The notes under the pieces: generated by a model
Told to the model about the DNA's origin: nothing
Seen by the model: the letters and a program-made list of their open reading frames with translations, nothing else
Databases searched by the model: none
Part shown: positions 33,223 through 43,363 of the stretch, piece after piece
Layout: each line of letters opens with the position of its first letter
Position numbering within the stretch: the first letter of the stretch is position 1
Translations under genes and position numbers: made by a program
NCBI GenBank assembly: GCA_025504975.1
Contig: JANUWI010000013.1
Coordinates: 682,001-746,000 of the forward strand
Reading direction: 5' to 3'
Origin: Plenodomus lindquistii
Taxonomy: Eukaryota > Ascomycota > Dothideomycetes > Pleosporales > Leptosphaeriaceae
DNA: 64,000 nt

Positions 33223-34683
33223 ATGGCCGTAGCTGTCGAGCCTGCGCAGGCCTCAATTCAGGCTGAGCAGGCTAAGCCAGCAGGCAGCAATATTGCAGTC
33301 AAGAGTGAAGACAAGGCCGCAGATAGTGTACCGAGGAAGCCGCGTCAAAAGCGACCCAATTATCATGAAATTCATGCCAAACCACTCCCTCTTGATGTGT
33401 ACCCGCTACCGGCCTTTCTTCCCCACAACCCCATATCAATCGTGAGAATCGCCGTTGCCCTTCTCTCCAGCTCCATCTGGCCACCAAAGTCGCATACAGT
33501 AGTCCATCGAGCATACTACTCGCCCGAGACGCAGTCCATCCATGTCACAGATCCAGCGTCAGTGCGTGCACTGTGGGAACAAGGATTTTGGGGCAAGGGC
33601 TCACTCAGCAGAAGTGAGCCGCAGTGGCTAGTCGCGGAGAAGCGGAAGCGAGGTGCGGAGGCCTCAAAGACTAGTGCTGAGGTCACCCAGTCGAGGCGCG
33701 AGGAACGAAGACAATTTAAGCTGGAACGCGCCAAGGCACAGCGCGAAGCGATTGAGCAGCAGCTACGAGACGAAGGAAAACTGGATGCGAATGGCACGCT
33801 AGAGGATCTTGTGCAGGATGGACAGGTCTCTGAGTCACCACGGGGCACTCTCTATACCACTGGAGCTGGAGATGTTTGCACTGTCGATGGGAACTCGATC
33901 GTCACCGCGGTTGATGCGAGTCTGGCAGACAGTGCACCATCATGGGGCGAAAATGCTGCCATTACACTCGAGGAAGATGACATTGAAGACATGGAACACC
34001 TGCAACTCACACCAGAGGAGGCCTTCTTCCTCTCGTATGTACTCGGCGCGCTGGACATTGTGCAGATCAGCAACACCGAGTCGAACTCACCGTCACAAAC
34101 CTACCCAGCATGGCTCCTATTGCGCATCTATTCCGCGTACGCCGCCATTCCACATGAAGCAAAGGACCTCGAAGGCCTAGTAACGAACCTCCGCATTGCC
34201 TTCAACACTCAAAAGAGCGCTTCTTCCATCGATCCTGCTCTCACCTGCATACCCGAGATCGCCCCCGACAACCCATTCATGCTCAAATACGTCGTCTACC
34301 ACCACTTCCGTTCTTTGGGCTGGGTTGTTCGCCCCGGCATCAAGTTTGCTGTTGATTACCTTCTCTACATTCGTGGGCCAGCATTCACCCACGCCGAATT
34401 CGCCATCATAATCATTCCCTCTTATTCGGATCCTTACTGGAAGAACGCGGTAGACGGCACGACGAGCATGAAAGACAAAGACTGGTGGTGGTTGCACCGC
34501 GTGAACAGGGTGCAAACGCAGGTCATGAAGACGCTGTTGCTGGTCTATGTCGAGGTGCCGGCTCCTTGGGACCAGAGACACGCAGGCGACGATTTCCAAG
34601 TGGATGTTGGAAGTGTGTTGCAGAAGTACACCGTCAGAGAGTTTGTGCTCAAGAGGTGGAGTCCGAGTCGGAACCGGGACTGA
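33223..34683 (+). CDS. SEN2: tRNA-splicing endonuclease subunit Sen2
   Basis: A single-exon gene encodes 486 aa. The N-terminal region holds the PNYHEIHAKPLPLDVYPLPA segment and a Trp-rich stretch typical of Sen2. A Lys/Arg/Glu-rich region (about residues 145-190) and an acidic linker follow. The C-terminal nuclease fold contains the catalytic triad: Tyr379 in KFAVDYLLY, His390 in AFTHAEF and Lys436 in QVMKTLLLVYV. Sen2 cuts the 5' splice site of intron-containing pre-tRNAs within the Sen2/15/34/54 complex. In fungi this complex sits at the mitochondrial surface or in the nucleus. Intact active-site residues indicate a working enzyme. The gene begins at the first ATG and is preceded by a divergent promoter shared with the scramblase gene. 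Confidence 0.95.
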   Translation: MAVAVEPAQASIQAEQAKPAGSNIAVKSEDKAADSVPRKPRQKRPNYHEIHAKPLPLDVYPLPAFLPHNPISIVRIAVALLSSSIWPPKSHTVVHRAYYSPETQSIHVTDPASVRALWEQGFWGKGSLSRSEPQWLVAEKRKRGAEASKTSAEVTQSRREERRQFKLERAKAQREAIEQQLRDEGKLDANGTLEDLVQDGQVSESPRGTLYTTGAGDVCTVDGNSIVTAVDASLADSAPSWGENAAITLEEDDIEDMEHLQLTPEEAFFLSYVLGALDIVQISNTESNSPSQTYPAWLLLRIYSAYAAIPHEAKDLEGLVTNLRIAFNTQKSASSIDPALTCIPEIAPDNPFMLKYVVYHHFRSLGWVVRPGIKFAVDYLLYIRGPAFTHAEFAIIIIPSYSDPYWKNAVDGTTSMKDKDWWWLHRVNRVQTQVMKTLLLVYVEVPAPWDQRHAGDDFQVDVGSVLQKYTVREFVLKRWSPSRNRD

Positions 34684-34939
34684 GCTTACTCTCTAGTCTA
34701 CGATATATGAGTTGAACGAAATGATGATACCCAATTCTTGGCACGACATGAGTTGCTACGTTTGATCCACAGATGCCGTTGAGCATGTCTTTGCACACAG
34801 CGAGGATGGACTACTATAGCCCGGTACTCGTAAGAACTCCAATAAGTCGACTCCTAATAAGAGTCTAGTATTCCGCATAAACAAACCTCAACAAGACTCG
34901 TCACAGCAATAAATTTACTCAGCCTACCGTATGCCAGTG

Positions 34940-36065
34940 CTAACCCGTCAAACCTTGCACGCCGGTTAATCCAAGCCCCACCAGAGTCCTTCCAAAAAGT
35001 CTAAATGCCCCGCACACTTCCGCTCTTAGCATCCTTGCAGCCGCTCCAAACCCCGCTCGTCCAGCATCAACACTACTATCGTGCATCCCCCGTCCACCCA
35101 GCCCAATCACCATCACCACTTCCGCAAACGCAATAAACCCCGCCCGCATCATCCCCTGCGAACTCCGCTTACAACTCTCCCAAGCCCTCCTAACCATCTG
35201 CCTTACGACCAGCCATCTCATTTTCTTCCCATTCCTCCTTCTGATCAGCCGCACAATCTCCACCCAATTCAACACATCTCGTTTCTCTGGGTTCTGGTGT
35301 TTAATCCGGTATCTGCAAGCTTCCGATACCAATGCTTCTGGCTTTGCACCGCTCAAATTGCGTGACGTGCTGTGTAGCGTGCGGTCGGGCGTATGTCAGG
35401 ATTGGGTAGCAGAAGTGCGGTGTAGTACTGTGGGACAGCGATGATACGGAGACAGGGCGAGTTTCATGAGAAGGGTGCTGAGGCTTACGAAGGGATGTTG
35501 GGCTGAGTGTGTACAGAATGATGGGATGAGTGTTGGGTTTGTTGGGGCGTCGAGGCGTTTTGAGTATGATTTCGAGCGGATTTGTGGGGTGGAGAATGAG
35601 TTAATTGTGATAGATGGGATGGTGTTGAAACATGGGGTAATAATACTGTGTACGCTTGGGCGAGGAGGGTAGCGAAGGAATTTCGCAGGCAGACGGAGGT
35701 GTATATTGTGTCTTCGCGGGCGGTCTTGAAAAGGGCGAAGAGGCCTTCGGCGGGCAGATTTGACGGGGTAGGCGAGAGCTATCAAGACTGGCGGGTTGGA
35801 TCTGACTTCTTGGTGGGGTCGACCTGTGTTACGGGCGAAGTCATCGTGCCGGAAGATTGGCGATGTCCAGATAGTGCATGAAGACAACCCTGAGATCCAT
35901 TGGACTACCCATGTCTTGACACTGACTTTTGCGATTGTTCCATTGCATCTTCTGTTGTTATTCGTCCATGCGCCAAGCAGAGCAAAGGTGATGAAGATGG
36001 CGGTCATGCTGAGTCTTATGGTCTCCACGGTGAATGATGGAAATTGTAGACCCAAGTCTCAGTGA
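34940..36065. pseudogene. degenerate coding traces on both strands
   Basis: Two sets of protein-like sequence lie head to head. On the minus strand, 35392-34940 is open with normal codon use (ACRYRIKHQNPEKRDVLNW, RRAWESCKRSSQGMM) but has no ATG start. An acceptor (CTGAC...ACACAG near 35370) suggests a lost or unrecognised first exon. On the plus strand, 35445-36065 reads as one protein only if the frame changes twice, near 35640-35650 and near 35870-35880. The pieces include RRFEYDFERICGVENELIVI, FRRQTEVYIVSSRAVLK, DWRVGSDFLVG and a final membrane span (HVLTLTFAIVPLHLLLLF). Neither product is a family I recognise. Intron explanations were tried at both breaks without a phase match. Sequencing error is an alternative. 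Confidence 0.35.
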
Positions 36066-36247
36066 TCTCCTATCAGAATCCCCTCTTCATCATCGGACAC
36101 AAGCTCTTCCCTTCTCTTCGGTGGTACATCGTCAGGATGCGGATTGCCTTCATGATGACCATCGCTTCTCACTCGACTCCAGAGAACCATAAAGACCAGA
36201 AATCCGAGGAGGAGAGCGATGACGGTTGGTGCTGCTGGATGACGCAT
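36059..36247 (-). CDS. possible small single-span membrane protein
   Basis: The frame gives 62 aa from the ATG at 36247, or longer if an upstream exon exists, because the frame stays open to 36379. A membrane segment (PTVIALLLGFLVFMVLW) sits near the N-terminus, followed by a charged, Asp/Glu-rich tail (RREELVSDDEEGILIGDH). Its 3' end overlaps that of the broken plus-strand sequence by a few bases. It could be the last exon of a longer gene whose upstream part I could not join in phase. No known family was recognised. Confidence 0.3.
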   Translation of the reverse strand: MRHPAAPTVIALLLGFLVFMVLWSRVRSDGHHEGNPHPDDVPPKRREELVSDDEEGILIGDH

Positions 36248-36379
36248 GGTGGTAACGTGGTGTTCCTCGCTCTTGTCTGACTGACCTCCCGAGGTCAGAT
36301 CGCTTCTGCCCCGTCCGACCCGTGATGGCGCGTTGGCTCCTGACACGCTAGCCGCGTCCCACTTCCTCCTCAGGAACGA

Positions 36380-37336
36380 CTACCGCGCACTGTGTCAGAT
36401 TCTACGGCTCGAAGACAAAAAGGCGCGCGTCGAGATACGGTTGGGATGCGTTGTGCAGCTTCATATATTCGGGCGAACAGCAGGTGGCGGGGAAGGTGCT
36501 TACGTAACGTGTTGGTATCTACATACGCTGACGATTGGCCTCATAGCTACAACGATGTCCGCATCAGACAGCCTGGAGACTGCAATGTTCGAGACGTGCG
36601 TTTCAAGCGCTCTAATAGACCTCGCAGAGACCGCAGTCGGGCCTGAGAGACGCCTCCGTTGCTACCCTGTCAAAGTCACGGTCATTCATACACTACTATA
36701 CGTTCCTTAAACTCAGTTGAGCGAGCGAGCAATCTCGATATTCTCGATATGCAGGCTTTGCCGATTCATCCGACTCAACGGCGATTGCCCTGATGGTGAG
36801 CCGCATGGCGCGCTCCAGCAGACTCGGAGGTCATGACAGCAGATGGGAGACCTGTATACCGCGCTGCCTCTTCTTACCTCAATTACCATGACTCTTAGCG
36901 GAACGAACTGCGATTAGATCGCGCCTGTGATCAACTAGAATTACCGGATGCGCTCAGTCTTCGATTGCTTACTGTGTCGCCCTCCGTTGCGGTGCGGTAC
37001 ACAAGCAGATGGAGAAACGGACGATATCACAAGAGGTATGCGCTGTCACTTTAAGCAACTACTCGATGACTTCTAAACATGGTTTAAGTTTACGTTCTAG
37101 TAAGGTACAGCTCTGGAAAGACGCATTTACAATGTATGTAAACCCTAGTCAGGCGGGCCAAACCCTCCAACCCATTTAGGGACTCTAACAATCGTTGGCA
37201 CACAAATAATTGTACCGGCTACACAACACGCCTAGCGAACGAAAAGCATCGAGCATTCGGCTCAAAAACTCATGTGCAACCATGACAGTCCTGCTGAGTG
37301 CCAGGAGCGCAATCGCTACATGTCCCTTTTCCACCT
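36380..37336. other. intergenic, no confident gene
   Basis: Only short open frames occur here. A minus-strand stretch near 36500-36380 reads like protein (NASQPYLDARLFVFEP) but then meets stops. I could not connect it to 36247 with matched phase, so it may be more decayed coding sequence. Confidence 0.35.
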
Positions 37337-37842
37337 TCATCTCCACAAAGTGCAAGTTGCAGCGAAAACGATCAGCAGGAAAAGCAGTCCGAGGCATCGG
37401 ATGAGCTTGCGGCGGCTCTCTGCCCAGCTTAGCTCGTCCCACTTGGCTCGCTCCTCTTCAAGCTGTGCGGTCTTCTGTAGCAGGGGGTTCTTTTCCTCCT
37501 GCTCGTCCGCGAGCTTCTTCTTGTAGAGAATTTCCTTGTAAGTGTCTGCTAGCTTGATGGCAGGAAGCTACTGCGCGTTAGCTGAGTTGAGAAGACCGGC
37601 GGGGAATAGCGCACATAGCGAGGGCACTTGATAGTTTGATGGCCAACTATGCAGCAGAGCTGACAAGTGTAACTGCGACGACCGCGAGAGACCTGCGCCC
37701 AGTAACGCTGCCAGTCGTCAATCCAGTCCTGGGGTATTCTGCCTTTGTAGGGATACAGATCCTTAGGGCAAGGATCGGGAGTGTCGCCACGTCTGTCGCG
37801 GCCCCAGTCTTGATCTTCGTCGTTGGACTGTCCGTCGGACAT
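37337..37842 (-). CDS. CCHC zinc-knuckle protein with C-terminal membrane anchor
   Basis: The two exons are 37842-37615 and 37567-37337, joined in phase 0. The 47-bp intron has a GTGCGC donor, a GCTAAC branch and a CAGTAG acceptor. Neither exon alone looks like a complete gene, which makes it easy to miss. The product is 152 aa. Residues 1-35 are acidic and polar. Cys60, Cys63, His68 and Cys73 (CQLCCIVGHQTIKC) match the CX2CX4HX4C zinc-knuckle spacing exactly. Residues 78-130 are highly charged and probably form a coiled coil (EEKNPLLQKTAQLEEERAKW). Residues about 135-151 (LGLLFLLIVFAATCTLW) form a single hydrophobic span right at the end, as in tail-anchored proteins. Zinc knuckles usually bind single-stranded nucleic acid. 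No family is recognised, so membrane-tethered RNA binding is only an inference. Confidence 0.7.
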
Positions 37843-38487
37843 GGTGCTAGCGCGGAGTGGTCAGAATGACAGAAGGTGCTGGGTGTGTATCGACGAGAAA
37901 GAGAGGGAACCGGATGTGCGATTCTTGTATGGTTGCTGACTTAGCTTAGGCCGCAGGAGAGCAAATTTGCTTCACTCTCACTTCAGGTGGGAAACGCTAG
38001 CTAGGTAGGGTGAATGCTCAGTGAATATGATACAGAGTCATGACGTCGCCTGGTCTCAGGTCTCCCACATTGGATTGGGTAGACAGCAGTGGCTCATTGC
38101 TGCGGACAGCCATGGCCCTGGGCAATGATGTACGCATTGCTGCTGCGCTGATGAGACAAACGGCCATACGTTGCCAGGAGGGCTCTTTGGCTGGCTCATA
38201 ACGAGCGGTCACATGCAAATTTGACCAGCCTAGCTGTGCACGAGTTCACCACGCGAGTATTGACGCGGTAGTCAGGGTGGATTGCAAGATACACCACAGT
38301 TGTACTACCAGAAGGGTGCGTGAGGTTGCACGTATTTGGAGGCATATGAAAACAAATTTGGTTTACCGCTAATACATTCATGCGTTACTCTGCTCTAGCA
38401 AGCCTTTATGAAGCCAGTAACCAGGCGTCACCACATGGAGGCGCAAAGTCCGACTTTTGACGCCCTTCCACCTCTTGCACGTAGCAC
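37843..38487. other. intergenic, no gene seen
   Basis: This is the upstream region of the zinc-knuckle gene and the left flank of the minisatellites. No coding or RNA signal was recognised. Confidence 0.45.
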
Positions 38488-38605
38488 CATCGGACTCCCT
38501 GCGGACTGCCATCGGACCCCCTTCGGATTGCCATCGGACCCCCTTCGGATTGCCATCGGACTCCCTGCGTGTTGCCATCGGACTTCCTTCGGATTGCCAT
38601 CGGAT
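38488..38605. repeat. minisatellite, 22-bp unit, about 5.4 copies
   Basis: Units of the form CATCGGACCCCCTTCGGATTGC start at 38488, 38510, 38532, 38554 and 38576, with a partial unit at 38598. Units 2 and 3 are identical, and the others differ by a few substitutions. Because 22 is not a multiple of three, any reading frame through the array cycles through all three frames, so it is unlikely to be coding. Confidence 0.93.
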
Positions 38606-38645
38606 ACCTGTTGTCGTGATCTCTGGTAGAGATCCCGGGCAGATA

Positions 38646-38746
38646 CGGTCAGAACAACGGTCCAGAAGCGGTCAGAATCAACGGTTCAGGAGCGGTCAGA
38701 ACAACGGTCCAGGGGCGGTCAGAACAGCGGTTCAGGAGCGGTCAGG
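38646..38746. repeat. minisatellite, 23-24-bp unit, about 4.3 copies
   Basis: Units of the form CGGTCAGAACAACGGTYCAGRAG start at 38646, 38669 (24 bp), 38693, 38716 and, partial, at 38739. Each unit is itself two related 11-12-bp halves (CGGTCAGAACAA and CGGTYCAGRAG), suggesting an older, shorter repeat. It lies 40 bp from the 22-bp array. Confidence 0.92.
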
Positions 38747-40494
38747 TCTGCGTCATCAACAACCCAGAGTGTTTGACCGGAAGGTCGTCGTTCGTGTCGA
38801 AAGGAAGGGCGGCTCGTGAGGGTTCGCGATTGATGAGAGGGTACCATGGAAAGTCGGGTGTTGTCGGCGGTCGCTAGCAGGAAAAAGTCGTGTTCGATAG
38901 CAAAGGAATCTTGAGCAGTGGCAGCGGGAGGCAGGCCTTAAATAGAGGTGACGGGAGGGAGCACGAGCATCGATCACGTGCCATCACTCCGTTTGCTCCC
39001 ACCTTTACTGGCCCGCACAGGCTCAGAACCACTTTTTCGGAGACCCTTCCATTGAGTCATAAAAGGCTATTGAGATCTCGGCAAGTCAGCTGCCGCTAAC
39101 TGCATTGAAGGGTCCGGTTTGGTGGTTCAGTTGGGCATCCGCTAATACATTTCTCATTCGCTTAACGTTGCGGTTGAGACTATGCGATAGCTAAGAAGAC
39201 ATAATTAACACTCGAGCTCGATGTAAGATCAACGTCACGGTCTCTCATAGCTTGGGGGTGGTGTGTTTTGCTTGGGTGGAACAACCATCGTGAAGCCAGC
39301 TTCTCTCACAGTCTGCACGAAAATGACACTCGCCCCATAGCTTTCTCACCGCTCGCCACTCACACAAAAACAGTCTCTCTCAACTCATACCATGACAGGA
39401 CACAACCCACGCGCAGGTAAGCTCTCTCACGCCGCCTGCGATAGGAAAGGTTTGGTATTCACGAAATGGCCCGTATGAACAATCGCTGTAAGCTCTCCTA
39501 CTTGATATGTGGCCATGTTGGTCGGCCTTAAGGCTTTCGCAGACAACAGGAGCTTAAGGGCACGGATTCTGTATCCTCCTTTCGAATAGATTCGTCCAGG
39601 CCACTGATGAAGTCAGTGATGTCCCTACAATCATGCGGCGTATTTGAAAGACACAGTCTACCAATAGCTTGGAGTAGAGTAACATCGTATCGACAGGATA
39701 TTTGCTACCAAGGACGGAAGCAAGCCCAAAGGCGCCCTATAGTTGCGGCAGAGGCAATATCTGTGAAGGACGAGAGGTCTCCCTCCTTTCGGTAGGGTTT
39801 TGCTGTCCACAACCCCGAGCAACGTCCTCTGTCCACCTAAAAAGAGATCATCACCCTATCCAAGACTTTGGTATTCACCTCTTTTCACAATGTGTATTGC
39901 AAGAGGCCTCACCATGTTGTAGGGCCTCCACGTTCACTACAGCCTCCATGTTGATTACAGCTTTCAGATTCGCAACAGCCTCCGGCAGTTTCCAAGCTCG
40001 TGGTAGACCTTGAATGCGCTATGGTCATCAACATTAAGGCAATGATGTAGCGACCGCTTCATGTATAAACACGTTCGCGTACTCAGCTCTCCGCATGTGC
40101 TTGGCGAATACCTGCGTATACACTTGGAATATCGATCTGGGAAGCTTACAGCCATATGGTAGGCTCAAAAAGGCATACAGGATGGCGGTGGCTGCCACAA
40201 TGTTCCAGCGTGTCGACAGTGAGTTTTGAAGTGATGTTGTCGTGAGTTCAGATCCCCGCGGCTGGTAATGGGGTCCGAAAAGATGTGAATGCTATTGGCT
40301 CCACTCGACCGGCATGGCGCTAGAGCTCAACGTAGGTGGGTGTACACATGCGCGTCAGCTATACCCCACTATCATCTCAGCCTCATGAGCAACAAGGCAG
40401 CATATCCTCAACCTTCTATATAGCTGCCCTCGAAAGTCTGCCTCCAACCAAAGGCCTTGCGAGCGTACCTCCATCGCGTGCAAAATCGTGGTCA
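38747..40494. other. intergenic, no gene seen
   Basis: These 1.7 kb between the minisatellites and the third HET gene contain only short frames without protein character. The 5' leader of the HET gene lies at the right end. No RNA gene was recognised. Confidence 0.45.
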
Positions 40495-42546
40495 ATGGAA
40501 CAGTACAAATACGAACCGCTGCGACATCCGAGTGCGGAGATCAGGGTTGCAGCCATACAGTCTGGTGCCTACAACGATGAGATACACCTCTCTTTCCGTG
40601 TGAGACGAATCCGAGACATTGAACCAACCCCCACTGCCGCGAAACGAAGGACGTCAAAGCGAGCTCGACTTACACCAACCGGTGATACCTATTTCGACTA
40701 TGAAGCACTCTCGTACGCTTGGGGATCCCCCGATTACCGTTCGCATGTGGCTGTGCAGACCTCCGGACGCAAATTACGGAGCCCGAAGACAGTCCAGATA
40801 ACAGAAAACCTGGATGTTGCCCTCCGTCACCTGCGCCGTGAGAATGTGGAGCGCCTCGTCTGGATAGATGCCATTTGTATCAATCAGTCGGATGACGTTG
40901 AAAAAAGCAAGCAAGTAGCCATGATGGGAAGAATCTTCTCACTTGCTAGCCTTGTGATTGCTTGGATAGGACTGGAAAAAGATCATAGTAACGAGGCTCT
41001 CGCAATGATGCAGTACTGGGCCAACCAGGTTGAGGTGGACTGGGTCCGGTTTACCATGCGCCCTGTAGAAGATAGTGATGAACATCACTGGGCTAATAAA
41101 ACCGTTGCTCTGCCTTACGAAGATGGCGAGCTCAACCCAATATTCCTCTTGCTACAGCGGCCTTACTTTGGGCGACTTTGGATTCGACAAGAAGTGGCGC
41201 TTGCGTCCTGCGCTATGCTCCAATGTGGTACTCGAAGCATCCCGTGGCAAGACTTTCGGAAAGCGATCTTCTGCAGCGGCTTCAAAAGCAACCACTCCGC
41301 ATCTACTACTCTGGGTAATGATGTGCTTAGGTCGTTAATTCCCGTAGCTTTTGAACTATGTGAAGCGCAGGCTGGTTCCCTTAGTCTGGGAAACTTGAGA
41401 TACATGCTGCGGCATGCAAAAGCCCGTGACCAACGTGACCGCCTATTTGCTATCCTGGACCTGTTGTGTATGGCGGACCAAGCGTTGGGGATTGAGCCAG
41501 ATTACACTCGCACAGCAAGGGACGTATTCATCAGTACAGCACGTTGTTGTATTGAGATGAATCGTACTCTGAGCCTACTTGAAGCTTGTGAGCTTGCTTC
41601 AAAGTCACTCGACGTGCCCAGTTGGGTTCCAGATTGGTCGAGTCGCTTAATCTCGAAACGCAAACTCAATCTCAACTGGAGCGCGTGCGGCTGGATCTCT
41701 GCACACGCAAACATTGTAGGAGATGAACGACTCGGTGTTATGGGAGTTCGAATGTCCCAGGTGCAATACGTCGTTGACTATGATTACAATGATGCTGTGG
41801 AATCCAACGAACAACGACTCAGAATTTTACGGGAGCTGCGGTTGAAAGACCAGCTCTTTTCCCGCCAAGACGGTGAGGGAATTTGGTACCTTCCAACCTG
41901 TTGTATGCTTTTGACATTGGACAGAGACCGGGAATCATTTTTACCTCCAAGTGAAGATCAATTGGTGTTTGCTGATTTCGAAAGGCATTTAGAAAGAGTA
42001 TGGGAATCAGACGTGAGCTTCAAAGAGCTCTTCGCTGTATCAAACGATGCGACATCTCTCCCTCGTCATCTCGCGGACCTCACTTGGTATTTGGACGGTC
42101 GCCGCTTGGTTCAAATGGAAGACCAGAGCTTTGTTCTCACACCCACTGGCACGAAAGTTGGTGATATGGTTGCCATACTATTGGGATGCATGGCCCCAAT
42201 GGTCCTGCGTCCTGTGCGGATTGCAGGAATGACCCAAGCATGGCAAGTTGTCGGAGCCTGTCGAGTACTAGGCTTAATGCATGGCGAGGCGATATATCGC
42301 AACAGGCTCCCTGATCGGTGGCGATTTGTCTACAGACTAGAGTGGAAAGATGAAGAGCTGATCGACGATTATCCACTCGCCCTTTACGACCCAAAAACAG
42401 GAGAGACACGATCAGATCCAGCCGAGATTCTCGAAGAATGCGGCATCAAAGTCGAAAGTTATCAACAACACCCGCACCGCCTCATAGTACTACCAGAAAC
42501 CCTACGAGCCGCCGGTGTCCCAGTGGAAGAGTTCATCCTCGTCTAA
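40495..42546 (+). CDS. HET domain protein
   Basis: One exon encodes 683 aa from the ATG at 40495 (MEQYKYEPLRHPSAEIR), the usual opening of this class of HET proteins. An in-frame ATG at 40348 would add 49 residues that look untranslated. HET signatures are YEALSYAWG (residues 69-77) and LVWIDAICIN (121-130), with SKQVAMMGRIFSLASLVIAW, RPYFGRLWIRQEVALA and DQRDRLFAILDL following. The C-terminal half has the usual unclassified region, including RRLVQMEDQSFVLTPTGTKVGDM. The length and complete blocks suggest an intact gene. HET proteins are associated with vegetative incompatibility and regulated cell death. It is the largest single-exon HET gene here, with no membrane span or other recognised effector domain. 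Confidence 0.93.
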   Translation: MEQYKYEPLRHPSAEIRVAAIQSGAYNDEIHLSFRVRRIRDIEPTPTAAKRRTSKRARLTPTGDTYFDYEALSYAWGSPDYRSHVAVQTSGRKLRSPKTVQITENLDVALRHLRRENVERLVWIDAICINQSDDVEKSKQVAMMGRIFSLASLVIAWIGLEKDHSNEALAMMQYWANQVEVDWVRFTMRPVEDSDEHHWANKTVALPYEDGELNPIFLLLQRPYFGRLWIRQEVALASCAMLQCGTRSIPWQDFRKAIFCSGFKSNHSASTTLGNDVLRSLIPVAFELCEAQAGSLSLGNLRYMLRHAKARDQRDRLFAILDLLCMADQALGIEPDYTRTARDVFISTARCCIEMNRTLSLLEACELASKSLDVPSWVPDWSSRLISKRKLNLNWSACGWISAHANIVGDERLGVMGVRMSQVQYVVDYDYNDAVESNEQRLRILRELRLKDQLFSRQDGEGIWYLPTCCMLLTLDRDRESFLPPSEDQLVFADFERHLERVWESDVSFKELFAVSNDATSLPRHLADLTWYLDGRRLVQMEDQSFVLTPTGTKVGDMVAILLGCMAPMVLRPVRIAGMTQAWQVVGACRVLGLMHGEAIYRNRLPDRWRFVYRLEWKDEELIDDYPLALYDPKTGETRSDPAEILEECGIKVESYQQHPHRLIVLPETLRAAGVPVEEFILV

Positions 42547-43363
42547 TCCTTGTCCATGTCATCACAACACTTAACAATACCACGCACACGACTACTCAAC
42601 AGCGAAAAAACAGAAAACGCCAGCTTTCCAGGAGCTGAATTCTTCACATGTTTCCATCACTCCACAGCCGCATGAACCATTCTCGTCATCTCACACCCAA
42701 CCCGCCCTAGCGCACACAATCTAATCAGATCATCATCTAAGATCCGACATCGCACCGGCCCTCACCCACTCACAGCCCTCCCTTTTTCCCGAAGCATCTC
42801 CACCCAATCCATGCCGATGCAGAACCTGCACATACATAACGTAAAAGCGCGCGTTCTGCGACTGGCTGGACCACGCTGGGCGGTGGGGAGAATACGCATA
42901 GCATATGCAGGGTGGAGCGGGGTGGCGTGTGGGCTCGGAGGCCGGATGGGGAGGTTGAATGAGTGGTGTGATTCACGGGGGTTGGGGGGCGGTGGGCGTG
43001 TGTGGAAGGTCTGCGCGCCCAATGTTGTTTCGTTCTTGGATTTGGGGTTTCTGCTTGATCGATTGTGTTTTGATGTATTTTGTTACTCTTTATTTTTTGT
43101 GGATGAGCACATATTGTGATGAAGATTTTTTTTATTACTGTTATTTCATAACTTTTTTTGACATGTGTAGTTCAATTCAATATTTTATGCTCAGAGCAAT
43201 GCGTTAAGACCTCCCAGGCCGTACAATCATAAATCATGCAAAATAAAAATGAAATGCAGCTATGTACATCAAGGCGAACAAACCCAACGCCAGCCGAGTG
43301 TCGGCATAATGTAAGATATCTAACGGGTATCAAAGTGAATGGAAGAATACAACGGAAGATCGA
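42547..43363. other. intergenic, no gene seen
   Basis: This stretch of 0.8 kb lies between the convergent HET and HapX genes. It includes a T-rich stretch near 43060-43160. No coding signal was recognised. Confidence 0.5.

Noticed and set aside
38457..38819. 120-aa frame through both minisatellites
   Set aside because: Units of 22-24 bp force the frame through repeats without structure, so it is a composition artefact.
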